Below are positions 15,676-27,519 of a stretch of 43,460 bases of DNA, piece by piece; position 1 is the stretch's first letter; every line of letters starts with the position of its first letter. Origin of the DNA: Streptomyces sp. H39-S7. Its GTDB lineage: Bacteria; Actinomycetota; Actinomycetes; Streptomycetales; Streptomycetaceae. The notes beneath the pieces were generated by a model that worked only from the letters and a program-made list of their open reading frames with translations, did no database searches and had not been told where the DNA came from. The DNA is taken from contig NZ_JAPVLU010000022.1 in the NCBI RefSeq assembly GCF_027158205.1, positions 1-43,460 of the forward strand, read 5' to 3'. Both the position numbers and the translations under genes were made by a program.

Positions 15676-16021
15676 CGGCAGCGGCGATCCGGTCCGTCCG
15701 CGGCAGTTCCGCCTCACGGCGGCGCCTGCGGGCGAGTACGACCCGGCGTTCGGCAGCGGTCAGACCGCCCCACACGCCGTACGGTTCGGGCTGCCGCAGG
15801 GCGTGCTCCCGGCATTCCAGCATCACCGGGCAGCGGGCGCACACCCGCTTCGCGTTCTCCTCGCGGGACAGCCGCGCCGCTGTCGGCTCTTTGGACGGGG
15901 CGAAGAACAATCCCGCCTCATCACTGCGGCACGCCGCCTCCGAGTGCCATGGGCCTGCCAGATCCCGTGGGTGACTCGGCGGGAGGGCAGTGTCCTTGAC
16001 GGGCTCGATCGGTTGAAGCAC
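15671..16021 (-). CDS. wblI: WhiB-like [4Fe-4S] transcription factor (probably WblI)
   Basis: The 116-residue protein has four cysteines in WhiB spacing: Cys31, Cys61, Cys64 and Cys70, which ligate the iron-sulfur cluster. The G(V/I)WGG turn is at 82-86 and a basic DNA-contact tail (about 91-103, ending ARRRRR) follows. Wbl proteins act with the principal sigma factor. The position between glpX and a DUF1707 protein matches, from memory, wblI in S. coelicolor. The stop codon lies inside the terminator stem shared with glpX. Family call secure; symbol less so. Confidence 0.9.
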   Translation of the reverse strand: MLQPIEPVKDTALPPSHPRDLAGPWHSEAACRSDEAGLFFAPSKEPTAARLSREENAKRVCARCPVMLECREHALRQPEPYGVWGGLTAAERRVVLARRRRREAELPRTDRIAAAG

Positions 16022-16372
16022 GGGATACTCCTGACGACGGCTCGGCGTTTGTCACCCTTGCCCGTCACCGCGGGTGAGCTCCACGCGTGCTGTTCCAGGG
16101 GGTCGCAACGGGGAGGAACCAGGCGGGTGACGTGGTCGAAGCCCTACCCGCTGTGCGCGTGTTCATGCGGACCGTGTTCGCCACCAGGCCCTTTTAGTCG
16201 AACACTCGTACGACTCAAGCGCGCATTACCGATCGTCCGATCCGGACCACCGAACAACAGCCCTGATGAACACTGGGCGGTGGCCAAAACCAGTCGGCGC
16301 GCGCCGGGCGTAAACCCGCACCATGCATGGCGTGAACGCGCGGCATGAAGCGGGAGTGGGACGTCCCCCTAC
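16022..16372 (-). promoter_or_regulatory. wbl upstream region with candidate promoter
   Basis: No gene is supported in these 351 bases; one long plus-strand frame is antisense. On the minus strand TTGAGT (16213-16218) and TAAAAG (16191-16196), 16 bases apart, form a candidate promoter about 170 bases before the wbl start. A long leader would result. GATCG-rich sequence at 16230-16245 could hold an upstream site. No terminator for the DUF1707 gene is obvious here. Confidence 0.4.
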
Positions 16373-17041
16373 CTACCCGTCGACGCGCTTGTTGATCCAT
16401 TCCTTGAGGCGCTTGCCGCGCTTCGCCTTCGCTTCGACGCCGCCGAAGATGGCGGTCCCGGTGACGATGACGACCGGCGCGTTCGGATCCGGCGCCTCAT
16501 ACGTCCTGACCTCGAAACCGCCGAAAATTCCCGTACCACTGCCACGCAGAGTGACGTTCTCCGGGACGCGCACTTCGATACCTCCGAAGATCGCGGTGGC
16601 GTGGATGACGATCTGCTGGTGCTGGAAAACGGCCTCCGTCAGATCGATCTCCACGCCGCCGAAGCAGGCGAAGGCGTTCGTGCGCCGGCCGACGAGCCAG
16701 CGGCCCTTTCGGGCTGAGCCGCCGAAAACCGCTACGAGATTCTCGGCCACGACGGGCAGCGAGGGGTCGGCCAGCGGCGCGAGCGGCCGCGGCCCGCTCT
16801 CCCGGGTGGCTGGCAGGTCCCGCACCAGCGGTTCCAGCTCGCCCAGCGTCTTGGCGGCATAGACCTGGTCGAGGCGCTCCGAGTGCTCCTCCGCGCTCAA
16901 CCGGCCCTCGGCCAGCGCGTCCCGGAGGATGTCGGAAATGCGGTCACGGTCGGCATCGGACGCGCGCAGCTCCGCTTCGGTGGTCAGCTTGTGCATCGGC
17001 ACCGGCTGCTGCGACTTCTTCTGGAGCTGCGATTCATCCAC
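16373..17041 (-). CDS. DUF1707 SHOCT-like protein with FGG(V/I)E repeats
   Basis: The 222-residue protein has a DUF1707 domain at about 24-77 (LRASDADRDRISDILRDALAEG is its hallmark start, split here for brevity at G). The C-terminal 120 residues contain five spaced FGG motifs (FGGSA, FGGVE, FGGIE, FGGFE, FGGVE), the form of the LiaF-like DUF2154 beta-repeat region linked to cell-envelope stress sensing. GTG 17041 has AGGCGG upstream; GTG 17056 is possible. No membrane helix is seen. Role unknown, probably envelope-related. Confidence 0.82.
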   Translation of the reverse strand: MDESQLQKKSQQPVPMHKLTTEAELRASDADRDRISDILRDALAEGRLSAEEHSERLDQVYAAKTLGELEPLVRDLPATRESGPRPLAPLADPSLPVVAENLVAVFGGSARKGRWLVGRRTNAFACFGGVEIDLTEAVFQHQQIVIHATAIFGGIEVRVPENVTLRGSGTGIFGGFEVRTYEAPDPNAPVVIVTGTAIFGGVEAKAKRGKRLKEWINKRVDG

Positions 17042-17059
17042 CCGCCTACCGTACACAAA

Positions 17060-17073
17060 CGCGATAGATCGCG
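17060..17073. promoter_or_regulatory. CGCGAT-AG-ATCGCG palindrome between DUF1707 and fumarase genes
   Basis: A perfect inverted repeat with 6-bp arms lies 19 bases before the DUF1707 start and 93 bases before the class I fumarase start. It could be an operator for either gene. The regulator is not identifiable from sequence. Confidence 0.45.
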
Positions 17074-17123
17074 ACTAGTGCCGGTGAGCCGCACCTCACA
17101 ACATTCCGGCCTCCGCCGGGCTC

Positions 17124-17129
17124 TAGGCT
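17124..17129 (+). promoter_or_regulatory. Candidate -10 element of the class I fumarase gene
   Basis: TAGGCT matches the TANNNT -10 used by the main Streptomyces sigma factor and lies 37 bases before the fumarase start. The -35 region is poor, with no TTGAC at 16-18 bp, so the call is tentative. Confidence 0.35.
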
Positions 17130-17165
17130 GGACACGTCGCCAACGCAGCCGAGTGAGGAACCCCC

Positions 17166-18824
<1,659 letters not shown>

Positions 18825-18850
18825 CACCGAGCCGGCACGAGCCCGCAGCG

Positions 18851-18882
18851 ACAGAGCCCCCGGCGATTGCCGGGGGCTCTGT
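18851..18882. terminator. Terminator after class I fumarase
   Basis: A perfect 14-bp stem (18851-18864 with 18869-18882) closes a GATT loop 26 bases after the stop codon. Beyond it the base composition drops as the recombinase remnant begins. Confidence 0.88.
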
Positions 18883-18902
18883 GAGCTTGTTCTGCTGATG
18901 GG

Positions 18903-20388
18903 CTAAATGTTCTGCGAAGTTACCCTTTCTGCGGACCCAGCCTGTTCATCAGGGCCACTATTCCTCCGCCGCCGAGCTGGAATCTTGTAATCCATCGTGG
19001 CGATCTCCGCCCAGTCCTTTCCGTCCCGCGCGCGAAGACCAGTCACTGCGGCAATCTTCCGCAGGTCCGGAATTTTCACGTTGACGCTACGCGGCTCGCC
19101 CGAACTCGCCGTTCCGGAGACCTTGATCTCCACGCCGTGCCTTTGAAGGAATATACGCTTCTGCTCATCATCCTTCGCCATCCACTCGTCCCGATAGATG
19201 TGGCCCGTGTCGATGAACTCAGGTGCGTGTTCCGCCTGCGCGATCTCAGTGCGCAACTTGGCCACCTTGCCGGTCAGCGGCTTGTGCATCCTCCAATACG
19301 ACTCTTCTTGGCCCTCTTCGTCGTATCGCCCCATCAGGAAGTCAGTCTCCAGGCGCTCCAGCCGTTGGCGCGCAAGCTGCAGCTCTACCTTCGATTCCGA
19401 AATCGACTTGGTAACTTTCTCAATGACTGGCAAATCTCCAATCGCACTTTCGATAAAGTCATTCACCATCCGATCGGGATCACTCTTTCGCATCCGCGCG
19501 GGATTCCTGCACGCACCGGTCTGGACGGAATTGCACGTGTAGTAGTTGTACGTCTTGCCACCGGGTTTCGTCTTCTTGGCGGAGGACATACGGCCGTTGC
19601 ATTCCCCGCAGATCGCCACACCTCCGAGCATGGATCGCGAAGGGATCGCCCGCGGTCGGGTTCTTGACGACCACGAGCACCGTGGTCGTCGTCCACTTGA
19701 TACCCCGAGGCTCTTGCCCTTGCATGACCCTCAAGCGGTCACGCCAGGTGAGCGCCCCACGCTCATTCAGATCCAACGCGATCTTGTAGCTGGATCACTC
19801 GCTATTGAGCTTGCCGACGATCTCCCGCAGAAGATCCGAGTACTCAGGGTCCTGTACGAGCTTCTTGCCACCGCCTTCCTGACGCTGGAACTGATAGCCG
19901 AAGGGCAGCACTCCACCTACCCACACCCCCTTCTTGAGCCGGGCCAGGGAGCCGGAGAGAGCCCGAGCCTTGATCGTGTCCAACTCTCCTTCCGCGAAGG
20001 CCGCGATGATCTGAGCGAACATCTTGCCCATGGGTGTGGACATGTCGATGCCGTCGGTCACCGACACGATGGCCTTGCCGCGCTTCTGGCACCACTCGTA
20101 GATCTCGGAGAAGTGGGCCGACCGGCGCGTGAGCCGGTCCAGCTTCCAGACCGCGATCACGTCAAACTCGTCGAACCTCTCGGCGAGCCATGGCCCCAGT
20201 GCCGGCCGTTTGAACGGGTGCAGGCTGCCTGAGACGTCCAGGTCCTCGGCATAGCCCACCACGCGACCATTAACGGCCGGACCACAAGTCCAGTGCTCGA
20301 TGCCCTCTCTCTGCTTCTCCGCCGACGTGCTGTCGTCCCTGTTCACGCTGAGGCGTATGACCGCAAGAACGCGGGGCTGTTCCAACAT
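18903..20388 (-). pseudogene. Decayed large serine recombinase (integrase)
   Basis: The 5' part (20388 to 19798) encodes the resolvase domain with the catalytic serine in VIRLSVNRD and the VWKLDRLTRR motif, then stops at an in-frame TGA (19795-19797). Translation past that TGA continues in frame as SSYKIALDLNERGALTWRD...KWTTTTVL, typical recombinase-domain sequence, to about 19650. The rest (19631 to 18903) is in another frame and starts at the zinc-ribbon (CGECNGRM...CRNP), followed by a coiled coil. About 60 expected residues between are missing. The gene is thus broken by a nonsense codon, a deletion and a frameshift. Its AT-richer codon use points to a phage or integrative element. Confidence 0.88.
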
Positions 20389-20502
20389 GCAGACATGACT
20401 ACTTAATTGCCGTGAGTCAAGGAATGGAATGAATTTCTTCGCCGAACCATTGGGCCGGTGCTCTCGATCGGCCGCCGGAACTGACGCTCCGCCCCTGACA
20501 CC

Positions 20503-20542
20503 ACGGACGGGCCCCGCCGCTCCATCGGCGGGGCCCGTCCGT
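20503..20542. terminator. Terminator after the SGNH hydrolase gene
   Basis: A perfect 17-bp stem (20503-20519 with 20526-20542) closes a 6-base CTCCAT loop, about 70 bases past the hydrolase stop on the minus strand. It separates that gene from the recombinase remnant. Confidence 0.88.
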
Positions 20543-20614
20543 CACAGGGCGAGCGGTTGCGCGCGGCACTCGACCGGCGGGCGCCCTACCCAGGGGCGCC
20601 GTCCTCGGGAGGTG

Positions 20615-22135
20615 TTACGCGAAGCGCTGGCTCGCCGAGCCGTCGCAGGCCGCCAGTTTCAGCGGCGCGCTCGCGGCGCTCTGGGTCACGCACAGCCCGG
20701 TGGCCGCCACCGGCCGGATCGTGCCCCCGCTCATGGCGAACCGCTGGTTGGTGCCGCCGTGGCAGTCCCACAGGACGAGGCCGGTCCCGGCGCTGTACTT
20801 CGAGCCCGGCACGTCCACGCACCGGTCCTGGCTGAGCGCGATGTGCAGCGACTGGTACGAGGTGTCGTAGGCGAAGGACTGGTTGCGTCCGCCGTGGCAG
20901 CTCCAGCCGAGCAGCGCGGTGCTGTTCCGCGACGAGCCGGCGCTGGCGTCCACGCACTGGCCGGTGGCCGTGTTGGTGAGTGGCGCGAACGCGTCGTCCC
21001 AGGCGCCCTGGCGGAGCACCGGAGTGCCGGTGCTCGCCGGGTCGGTGCAGCCGGCCTCCTGGTAGCCGGAGTTGTAGAGCTGGGTCAGGCAGGACGCGAA
21101 GGCGGCGTGGCCGCGGGCGTTGGGGTGGAAGGACTGGCGCAGGGAGTTGGAGTCGGGCGGGAACGGGTTGCTGATGTTCACCACCAGGCCGCGCGCCCAC
21201 GTGTTGTCCGTGCACGCCTCGTGCCCGTGGAAGAGCCGGGAGTTGTCGAGGTACGTCGCCCCGGTCGCCGCCGCGGCCTGGCGCATGCCGCGTTCGAAGG
21301 TGGGCACGGCGGAGTTGCGGCCCCAGGCGAGGTCCGCGTCGTATCCGGTGCAACCGCCCGGGATCTTGCCGGGGAAGCTCGGGTTGTCGTAGATGTCGGG
21401 GCTCATCGGGCTGGGGTAGCCCATCACCACGAGCCGGTAGTCGGCGTCCGCGTAGCCGGCGTCGCGCATGACCGTCCGCAGGTCCTGGACCGTCCCCTCG
21501 ACCTTGGGCACCAGCGCGTCGACGCGGGCCTGCCAGCCGGGCGCGTACTTGGAGTCGCAGCTGCCCTGCAGCAGGAACCAGCGCTCCACGCAGTCGGTGA
21601 TGACCGGTCCGAACTGCAGGTCGTCGTTGGCTCCCGCGACCAGCACCACCATCTTGATCTTCGTGTTGCGGGCCTTGATGGCGAGGCTGTCGCTCTGCAC
21701 CAGCTCGTCCGCGTACTGCTTGCCGCCGCCGATCCTGATGTTGCCGGTGTAGGCGCCCGAACAGGCGACGTTGTACGTCTCGTCGGCCGGGATGCCGGTG
21801 CGGTGGATCGCGGCGTCCGGGGAGCGGTGGCACCAGTTCACCGGGCCGTCCGTGCCCGCTTCGTAGGTGCCGACGCCCTCGCCGGATATCTCGCTGTCCC
21901 CCAGCGAGATCAGCCCGGTCCTCCGGTCGGCCACCGGCCGGATCGCCGGATCCCCGTAGAGGGCCGTGGCCTCCGCGGCACGGATCTGCTCCAGGTCGGC
22001 GGGGAGCGGCTTGACAGTGCTCTGCGCGGCGGCGGACGCCGTGGTGGTCAGACCGGCACCGCCCGCGAGGACGGTCGCGAGAACGGCCAGCACCGTCCCG
22101 GCCGCACGACATCGTCTCTTTTTCGACATGCGCAT
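20615..22135 (-). CDS. Secreted SGNH/GDSL hydrolase with ricin B-type lectin domain
   Basis: The 506-residue precursor has a Sec-type signal peptide (KKRR start, hydrophobic core about 12-30, ASA site near 36). The catalytic domain has block I at SLGDSEISGEG (Ser81; GDSE in place of GDSL), block III at GAND near 169 and the His motif SFHPNARGH near 345. The C-terminal 120 residues (about 385-506) carry three QxF/QxW-type lectin repeats (NQSFAYD, NQRFAMS, SQRFA), a ricin-B fold that binds sugars. It is probably an extracellular esterase aimed at a polysaccharide. Start ATG 22135 or 22129. It is divergent from fumC. Confidence 0.88.
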   Translation of the reverse strand: MRMSKKRRCRAAGTVLAVLATVLAGGAGLTTTASAAAQSTVKPLPADLEQIRAAEATALYGDPAIRPVADRRTGLISLGDSEISGEGVGTYEAGTDGPVNWCHRSPDAAIHRTGIPADETYNVACSGAYTGNIRIGGGKQYADELVQSDSLAIKARNTKIKMVVLVAGANDDLQFGPVITDCVERWFLLQGSCDSKYAPGWQARVDALVPKVEGTVQDLRTVMRDAGYADADYRLVVMGYPSPMSPDIYDNPSFPGKIPGGCTGYDADLAWGRNSAVPTFERGMRQAAAATGATYLDNSRLFHGHEACTDNTWARGLVVNISNPFPPDSNSLRQSFHPNARGHAAFASCLTQLYNSGYQEAGCTDPASTGTPVLRQGAWDDAFAPLTNTATGQCVDASAGSSRNSTALLGWSCHGGRNQSFAYDTSYQSLHIALSQDRCVDVPGSKYSAGTGLVLWDCHGGTNQRFAMSGGTIRPVAATGLCVTQSAASAPLKLAACDGSASQRFA

Positions 22136-22175
22136 ACGTCGCTCCTCCCACAGGAATGAAACGGGCTACGGCACT

Positions 22176-22211
22176 GTCCTACTGATGGGTAGTACTTGGA
22201 AGTAGTAGGAC
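22176..22211. promoter_or_regulatory. 36-bp three-part palindrome in the SGNH / fumC spacer
   Basis: The element is GTCCTACT, 7 bases, AGTACT, 7 bases, AGTAGGAC. The outer arms (22176-22183 and 22204-22211) are perfect inverted repeats, and the inner AGTACT (22191-22196) is itself a palindrome centred on the same axis at 22193.5. It lies 45 bases before the fumC start and 41 before the hydrolase start, so one bound regulator could control both. Binding protein unknown. Confidence 0.6.
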
Positions 22212-22255
22212 CATGGGAATGTCGTCGAGGCGTTGCCGAGGAAAGGAATCCAGCC

Positions 22256-23722
<1,467 letters not shown>

Positions 23723-23745
23723 GGGCTGATCCGTAAGATCTGTTC

Positions 23746-24423
23746 ATGACAGCCGACACTCTTCTTGACGGAAACGGGCCGAGTACCAGCGGCTACTGGT
23801 CGCCGGGTGAGCAAGTGTTGTGGCGTTATCGGGGCAACGGCACCGACGAGCTGCACATCTGCCGCCCGGTGACCGTCGTGCGCGATGACGCCGAGCTGCT
23901 CGCGGTCTGGATGGCGCCCGGCACGTCCTGTGTGAAGCCGGTGCTCGCCGATGGCTCGCCCATCCACCGCGAGCCGCTCGCCACCCGCTATCTGAAACCG
24001 CGCACTACGCGCGTCGAGCAGTGGTGGGGCACGGGTGTGCTGAAGATCGCACACCCCGGCGAGCCCTGGTCGGTCTGGCTCTTCTGGGACAAACGCTGGC
24101 ATTTCAAGAACTGGTACGTGAACCTGGAGGAGCCGCGCAGGCGCTGGTCCGGCGGCCTGGACTCGGAGGACCACTTCCTGGACATCGCGGTCCGCCCGGA
24201 CCGCAGCTGGCACTGGCTGGACGAGGACGAATTCGCCCAGGCGCAGCTCGCGGGCCTTATGCCCACCGAACGTGCCGAGCGGGTACGGTCGGCCGGACTG
24301 GCGGCCGCCGAGGTCATCAGGGCCTGGGGCCGGCCCTACCGGGATGGCTGGGAGGACTGGCGGCCGGATCCCGGCTGGCCGGTACCGTCACTCCCTGACG
24401 ACTGGAACCGTCCGGCAAAGTGA
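23746..24423 (+). CDS. DUF402 / FomD-like hydrolase
   Basis: The 225-residue protein has the DUF402 beta-barrel sequence (WYVNLEEPRRR, DFLDIAVRPD-like DHFLDIAVRPDRSW, and WLDEDEFAQAQ) found in FomD, the fosfomycin-pathway enzyme that hydrolyses cytidylyl-phosphonate intermediates in a metal-dependent way. Acidic residues in the LDEDE stretch and the DHFLDI segment would be the metal ligands. No fosfomycin genes are present, so this is a housekeeping homolog with unknown substrate. It starts 23 bases after fumC and may be co-transcribed with it. Confidence 0.8.
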   Translation: MTADTLLDGNGPSTSGYWSPGEQVLWRYRGNGTDELHICRPVTVVRDDAELLAVWMAPGTSCVKPVLADGSPIHREPLATRYLKPRTTRVEQWWGTGVLKIAHPGEPWSVWLFWDKRWHFKNWYVNLEEPRRRWSGGLDSEDHFLDIAVRPDRSWHWLDEDEFAQAQLAGLMPTERAERVRSAGLAAAEVIRAWGRPYRDGWEDWRPDPGWPVPSLPDDWNRPAK

Positions 24424-24436
24424 CCTTGTGAGCCCC

Positions 24437-24467
24437 TTGATACGCCCCGGGTCGTCAAACGTAGGAT
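24437..24467 (+). promoter_or_regulatory. Candidate promoter of the methyltransferase gene
   Basis: TTGATA (24437-24442) and TAGGAT (24462-24467) are separated by 19 bases, a slightly long but acceptable principal-sigma arrangement. The TSS would lie about 80 bases before the GTG start. Confidence 0.45.
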
Positions 24468-24555
24468 CGGGCTCCGCAACATTGAGCAATTCCGAACCAG
24501 CACCCATAGCCTGACGCCAAGTCATCAGCCACGCGCACCAAGGAGGACCGAGGCA

Positions 24556-25224
24556 GTGGGAACCGGCGGCTACGAGGACACACAGCGGGACCGCGACGGC
24601 CAGGCCGAAGCGTTCGACGCGATCGGCGACCGGTACGACGAGGCGTTTCCGCACAAGGACGGCCAGCTCACCGCGGGCAAGTGGCTCGCCGAGTCGCTGG
24701 CCCCCGGATCACGGGTGCTCGACCTGGGCTGTGGCACCGGCCTGCCCAGCACCCGGCAGCTCGCCGGCGCCGGACACCGGGTCGTCGGCGTCGACCTGTC
24801 CGCCGGTATGCTCGCGCTGGCCGCGCAGTACGTGCCGGAGGCCACGTTCCACCAGGGCGACATCGCCGACGTCCACCCCGGTGGCCCACTCGACCTCGGC
24901 CGGTTCGACGGAGTTGCGGCCTTCTTCTCGCTGCTGATGCTGCCGCGCGCGGAGATTCCCTACGCATTGCGGGCCATCCATGATCTGCTGGAGCCCGAGG
25001 GTCTCTTCATCCTTTCGATGGTCGAAGCGGATGTGGACGATTTCGCAATCCCGTTCCTTGGTAACACCATCCGGGTATCCGGTTATCTACGGGATGATTT
25101 GCACCAGGTAGTGGCGGACGCGGGCTTCGAGGTGATCGAGGAGGAGTCGTACGCCTATGCACCGGCGAGCACGGACGTGCCTCCGGAGGAGCAGCTCTTC
25201 CTCTACTGCCGACGACGCGCCTGA
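24556..25224 (+). CDS. Class I SAM-dependent methyltransferase
   Basis: The 222-residue protein has motif I in VLDLGCGTGLPS near 55-66, the acidic VVGVDLSAGML at the end of strand 2 and a motif IV-like LDLGRFDGVAAFFSLLML. This is the generic Rossmann methyltransferase fold for small molecules; the acceptor cannot be predicted. The GTG start at 24556 has a very good AAGGAGGA site upstream. The SpoIIE-type phosphatase gene starts 30 bases after its stop, so the two are likely co-transcribed. Confidence 0.85.
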   Translation: MGTGGYEDTQRDRDGQAEAFDAIGDRYDEAFPHKDGQLTAGKWLAESLAPGSRVLDLGCGTGLPSTRQLAGAGHRVVGVDLSAGMLALAAQYVPEATFHQGDIADVHPGGPLDLGRFDGVAAFFSLLMLPRAEIPYALRAIHDLLEPEGLFILSMVEADVDDFAIPFLGNTIRVSGYLRDDLHQVVADAGFEVIEEESYAYAPASTDVPPEEQLFLYCRRRA

Positions 25225-25254
25225 CACGGCCCAATCCTTCGCCGCGGCCAGCGC

Positions 25255-27519
25255 GTGGCGCATCAACCGGATGGAACGACTCGCGTGACCACGGATCGCA
25301 CGCCCCCGCCCCCGGCGCGGCAACCGGGACCGGACGCCGCCCTGCCGCCGGCACCGCTGCCGGACCCGCGCGGCGGCTTCCGCCTGCCCCCGGGCTCCGA
25401 CCAGGGGGACCAGCCCTCCCCGGCGTCCCAGGCACTGCCCGACAACCGTTCAGCACGGGACCGGCAGGCGGCCGAGGCCGCGGCCGCGGCCCGGCGCGAC
25501 CCGGCGGCCGACGCGTCGTTCTCGAGCACCCCGCCCCGCGGGACCCAGGGGTCCGCGGGCTCCACGCGCGCCGCCATGGAGCCCGCCGGCCATCCCCGCC
25601 ACGAGGAACCGGCCGAACCCGCGCCGGCGGCGACCGAACCCGCGAGGCCCGCGGCCGGCCCGGACGCCACCCCGCCCGGCTCCGGCACCCTGGGCAGCCG
25701 ACCCGGGCAGTCGGGTGCGGAGGCCGAGCGGCTGCGCTACGTCGGCGCGGCCACCCGGCGTATCGCCCGCGGCCTGGACCTCGACGAGATCCTGCTGGGC
25801 CTGTGCCGCTCCGCGGTCCCCGCGTTCGCCGACGCGATCCTGGTCTACCTCCGCGACCCGCTGCCGGTCGGCGACGAACGGCCCTCAGGGCCGCTCGTGC
25901 TGCGGCTGCGGCGCGCCGACGGCGGCCTGGACGAGCAGCCCAGCGGGCAGTCCTACGTCGGCACCGTGCTGCCCCCGGTGCCCGCCGAGCCCGCCGCGTA
26001 CGGCGGCGCCGCCGAGAGCACCCTCGTCCGGCTGGACGGACCGCTCGCGGAGGTACTGCGCGGCGTACGCCCGGTCTTCGCCGAGCACCCGCAGTCCGCC
26101 GCGGCGCTGGAGGAACTGCTGCGCTTCGGCGAGGGCCCCGGGGCCTCCGCCGGCGCGTCCCGGCAGGGTGAACGGCCCGGATTACACCCCGAGCCGGGAG
26201 CCGCCAGGACCGACAGGAACGACGGGCAGCAGCACACGCCCGCCCTGCCGACCGGACGCCGCGCGATACTCGCCCCGCTGCGCGGCCGCCGCCGGGTCAT
26301 CGGCGCCGCCGTGCTGCTGCGCCGTCCCGACCGTCCGCCGTTCGAGTCCGACGACCTGCTGGTCGCCGCCCAGCTCGCCACCCACACGGCGCTCGGCGTC
26401 GACAAGGCGGTGCTGTACGGGCGCGAGGCGTACATCGCGGACGCCCTCCAGCGCGAGATGCTGCCCGACTCCCTGCCGCAGCCCACCGGGGTCCGGCTCG
26501 CCAGCCGCTACCTGCCCGCCGCCGAGTCGGCGCGGGTCGGCGGCGACTGGTACGACGCGATCCCGCTGCCCGGCAGCCGGGTCGCGCTCGTCGTCGGCGA
26601 CGTCATGGGCCACTCCATGACCTCGGCGGCGATCATGGGCCAGCTGCGCACCACCGTGCAGACCCTCGCGGGGCTCGACCTGGCGCCGCAGGAGGTGCTG
26701 TACCACCTGGACGAGCAGGCCCAGCGGCTCGGCAGCGACCGCATGGCGACCTGCGTGTACGCGGTCTACGACCCGATCGCCCACCGGCTGGTCGTCGCCA
26801 ACGCGGGACATCCGCCGCCCATCCTGCTGCACGCCAACGGCCTGGCCGAGGTGCTGCGGGTGCCGCCGGGCGCGCCGATCGGCGTCGGCGGGGTGCCGTT
26901 CGAGGCGGTCGAGCTGCCGGCGCCCGCCGGGGCGACCCTCGTGCTGTACACCGACGGCCTCGTCGAGTCCCGGACCCGTGACGTCTGGGGCGGCATCGAG
27001 CTGCTGCGCGAGCGGCTGCACGACGCCGCGACCGTGCTGTCGCCGCCGCCGCTGGAACCGCTCTGCGACGAGATCCTGGAGATCCTCGGCCCCGGCGACC
27101 GCGACGACGACATCGCGCTGCTCGCCGCCCGCTTCGACGGGATCTCGCCGAGCGACGTCGCCTACTGGTACCTGGAGCCGCAGCCGCAGACCGCGGGACG
27201 GGCCAGGCGGCTCGCCCGCCAGGCGCTGCGCCGCTGGGACCTGGAACACCTCATCGAGCCGACCGAACTACTGGTCAGCGAGATCGTCACCAACGCCGTC
27301 CGGTACGCGGAACGGCCCATCACGCTGCGGCTGCTCCGCACCGACGTGCTGCGCTGCGAGGTCGGCGACGACGCGCCGCTGCTGCCGCAGATGCGGCACG
27401 CCCAGCCGCAGGACGAGGGCGGCCGGGGTCTGTATCTCGTCAGCCGGATGGCCCAGCGGTGGGGAGCCACGCGGCTGAGCGCCGGCAAGGTCGTCTGGTT
27501 CGAGCTGGCGATTCCGTAG
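25255..27519 (+). CDS. GAF / SpoIIE phosphatase with C-terminal anti-sigma kinase-like domain
   Basis: The 754-residue cytoplasmic protein has a Pro/Ala-rich disordered N-terminus (1-155), a GAF-like sensor region (about 160-395), a PP2C/SpoIIE phosphatase domain (about 410-625; GGDWYDAI, GDVMGHSM, ANAGHPPP, YTDGLVE, DDDIALL) and an HATPase_c domain (about 645-754; ELLVSEIVTNAVRYA, EGGRGLYLV). Such proteins control anti-anti-sigma factors by both dephosphorylating and phosphorylating them. GTG 25255 or GTG 25285 is the start. It probably forms an operon with the methyltransferase and ends at a strong terminator. Confidence 0.9.
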   Translation: MAHQPDGTTRVTTDRTPPPPARQPGPDAALPPAPLPDPRGGFRLPPGSDQGDQPSPASQALPDNRSARDRQAAEAAAAARRDPAADASFSSTPPRGTQGSAGSTRAAMEPAGHPRHEEPAEPAPAATEPARPAAGPDATPPGSGTLGSRPGQSGAEAERLRYVGAATRRIARGLDLDEILLGLCRSAVPAFADAILVYLRDPLPVGDERPSGPLVLRLRRADGGLDEQPSGQSYVGTVLPPVPAEPAAYGGAAESTLVRLDGPLAEVLRGVRPVFAEHPQSAAALEELLRFGEGPGASAGASRQGERPGLHPEPGAARTDRNDGQQHTPALPTGRRAILAPLRGRRRVIGAAVLLRRPDRPPFESDDLLVAAQLATHTALGVDKAVLYGREAYIADALQREMLPDSLPQPTGVRLASRYLPAAESARVGGDWYDAIPLPGSRVALVVGDVMGHSMTSAAIMGQLRTTVQTLAGLDLAPQEVLYHLDEQAQRLGSDRMATCVYAVYDPIAHRLVVANAGHPPPILLHANGLAEVLRVPPGAPIGVGGVPFEAVELPAPAGATLVLYTDGLVESRTRDVWGGIELLRERLHDAATVLSPPPLEPLCDEILEILGPGDRDDDIALLAARFDGISPSDVAYWYLEPQPQTAGRARRLARQALRRWDLEHLIEPTELLVSEIVTNAVRYAERPITLRLLRTDVLRCEVGDDAPLLPQMRHAQPQDEGGRGLYLVSRMAQRWGATRLSAGKVVWFELAIP

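Noticed and set aside
18883..20502. Attachment-site pair flanking the dead recombinase
   Set aside because: Flanks at 18886-18905 and 20389-20450 show no convincing shared direct repeat; large serine recombinases need only a 2-bp core, so none can be assigned by eye.
20429..22159. Plus-strand 576-codon frame opposite the SGNH hydrolase
   Set aside because: It is antisense to a protein with clear signal peptide, catalytic and lectin motifs, and its translation is Arg/Gly/Ala-rich low-complexity sequence.
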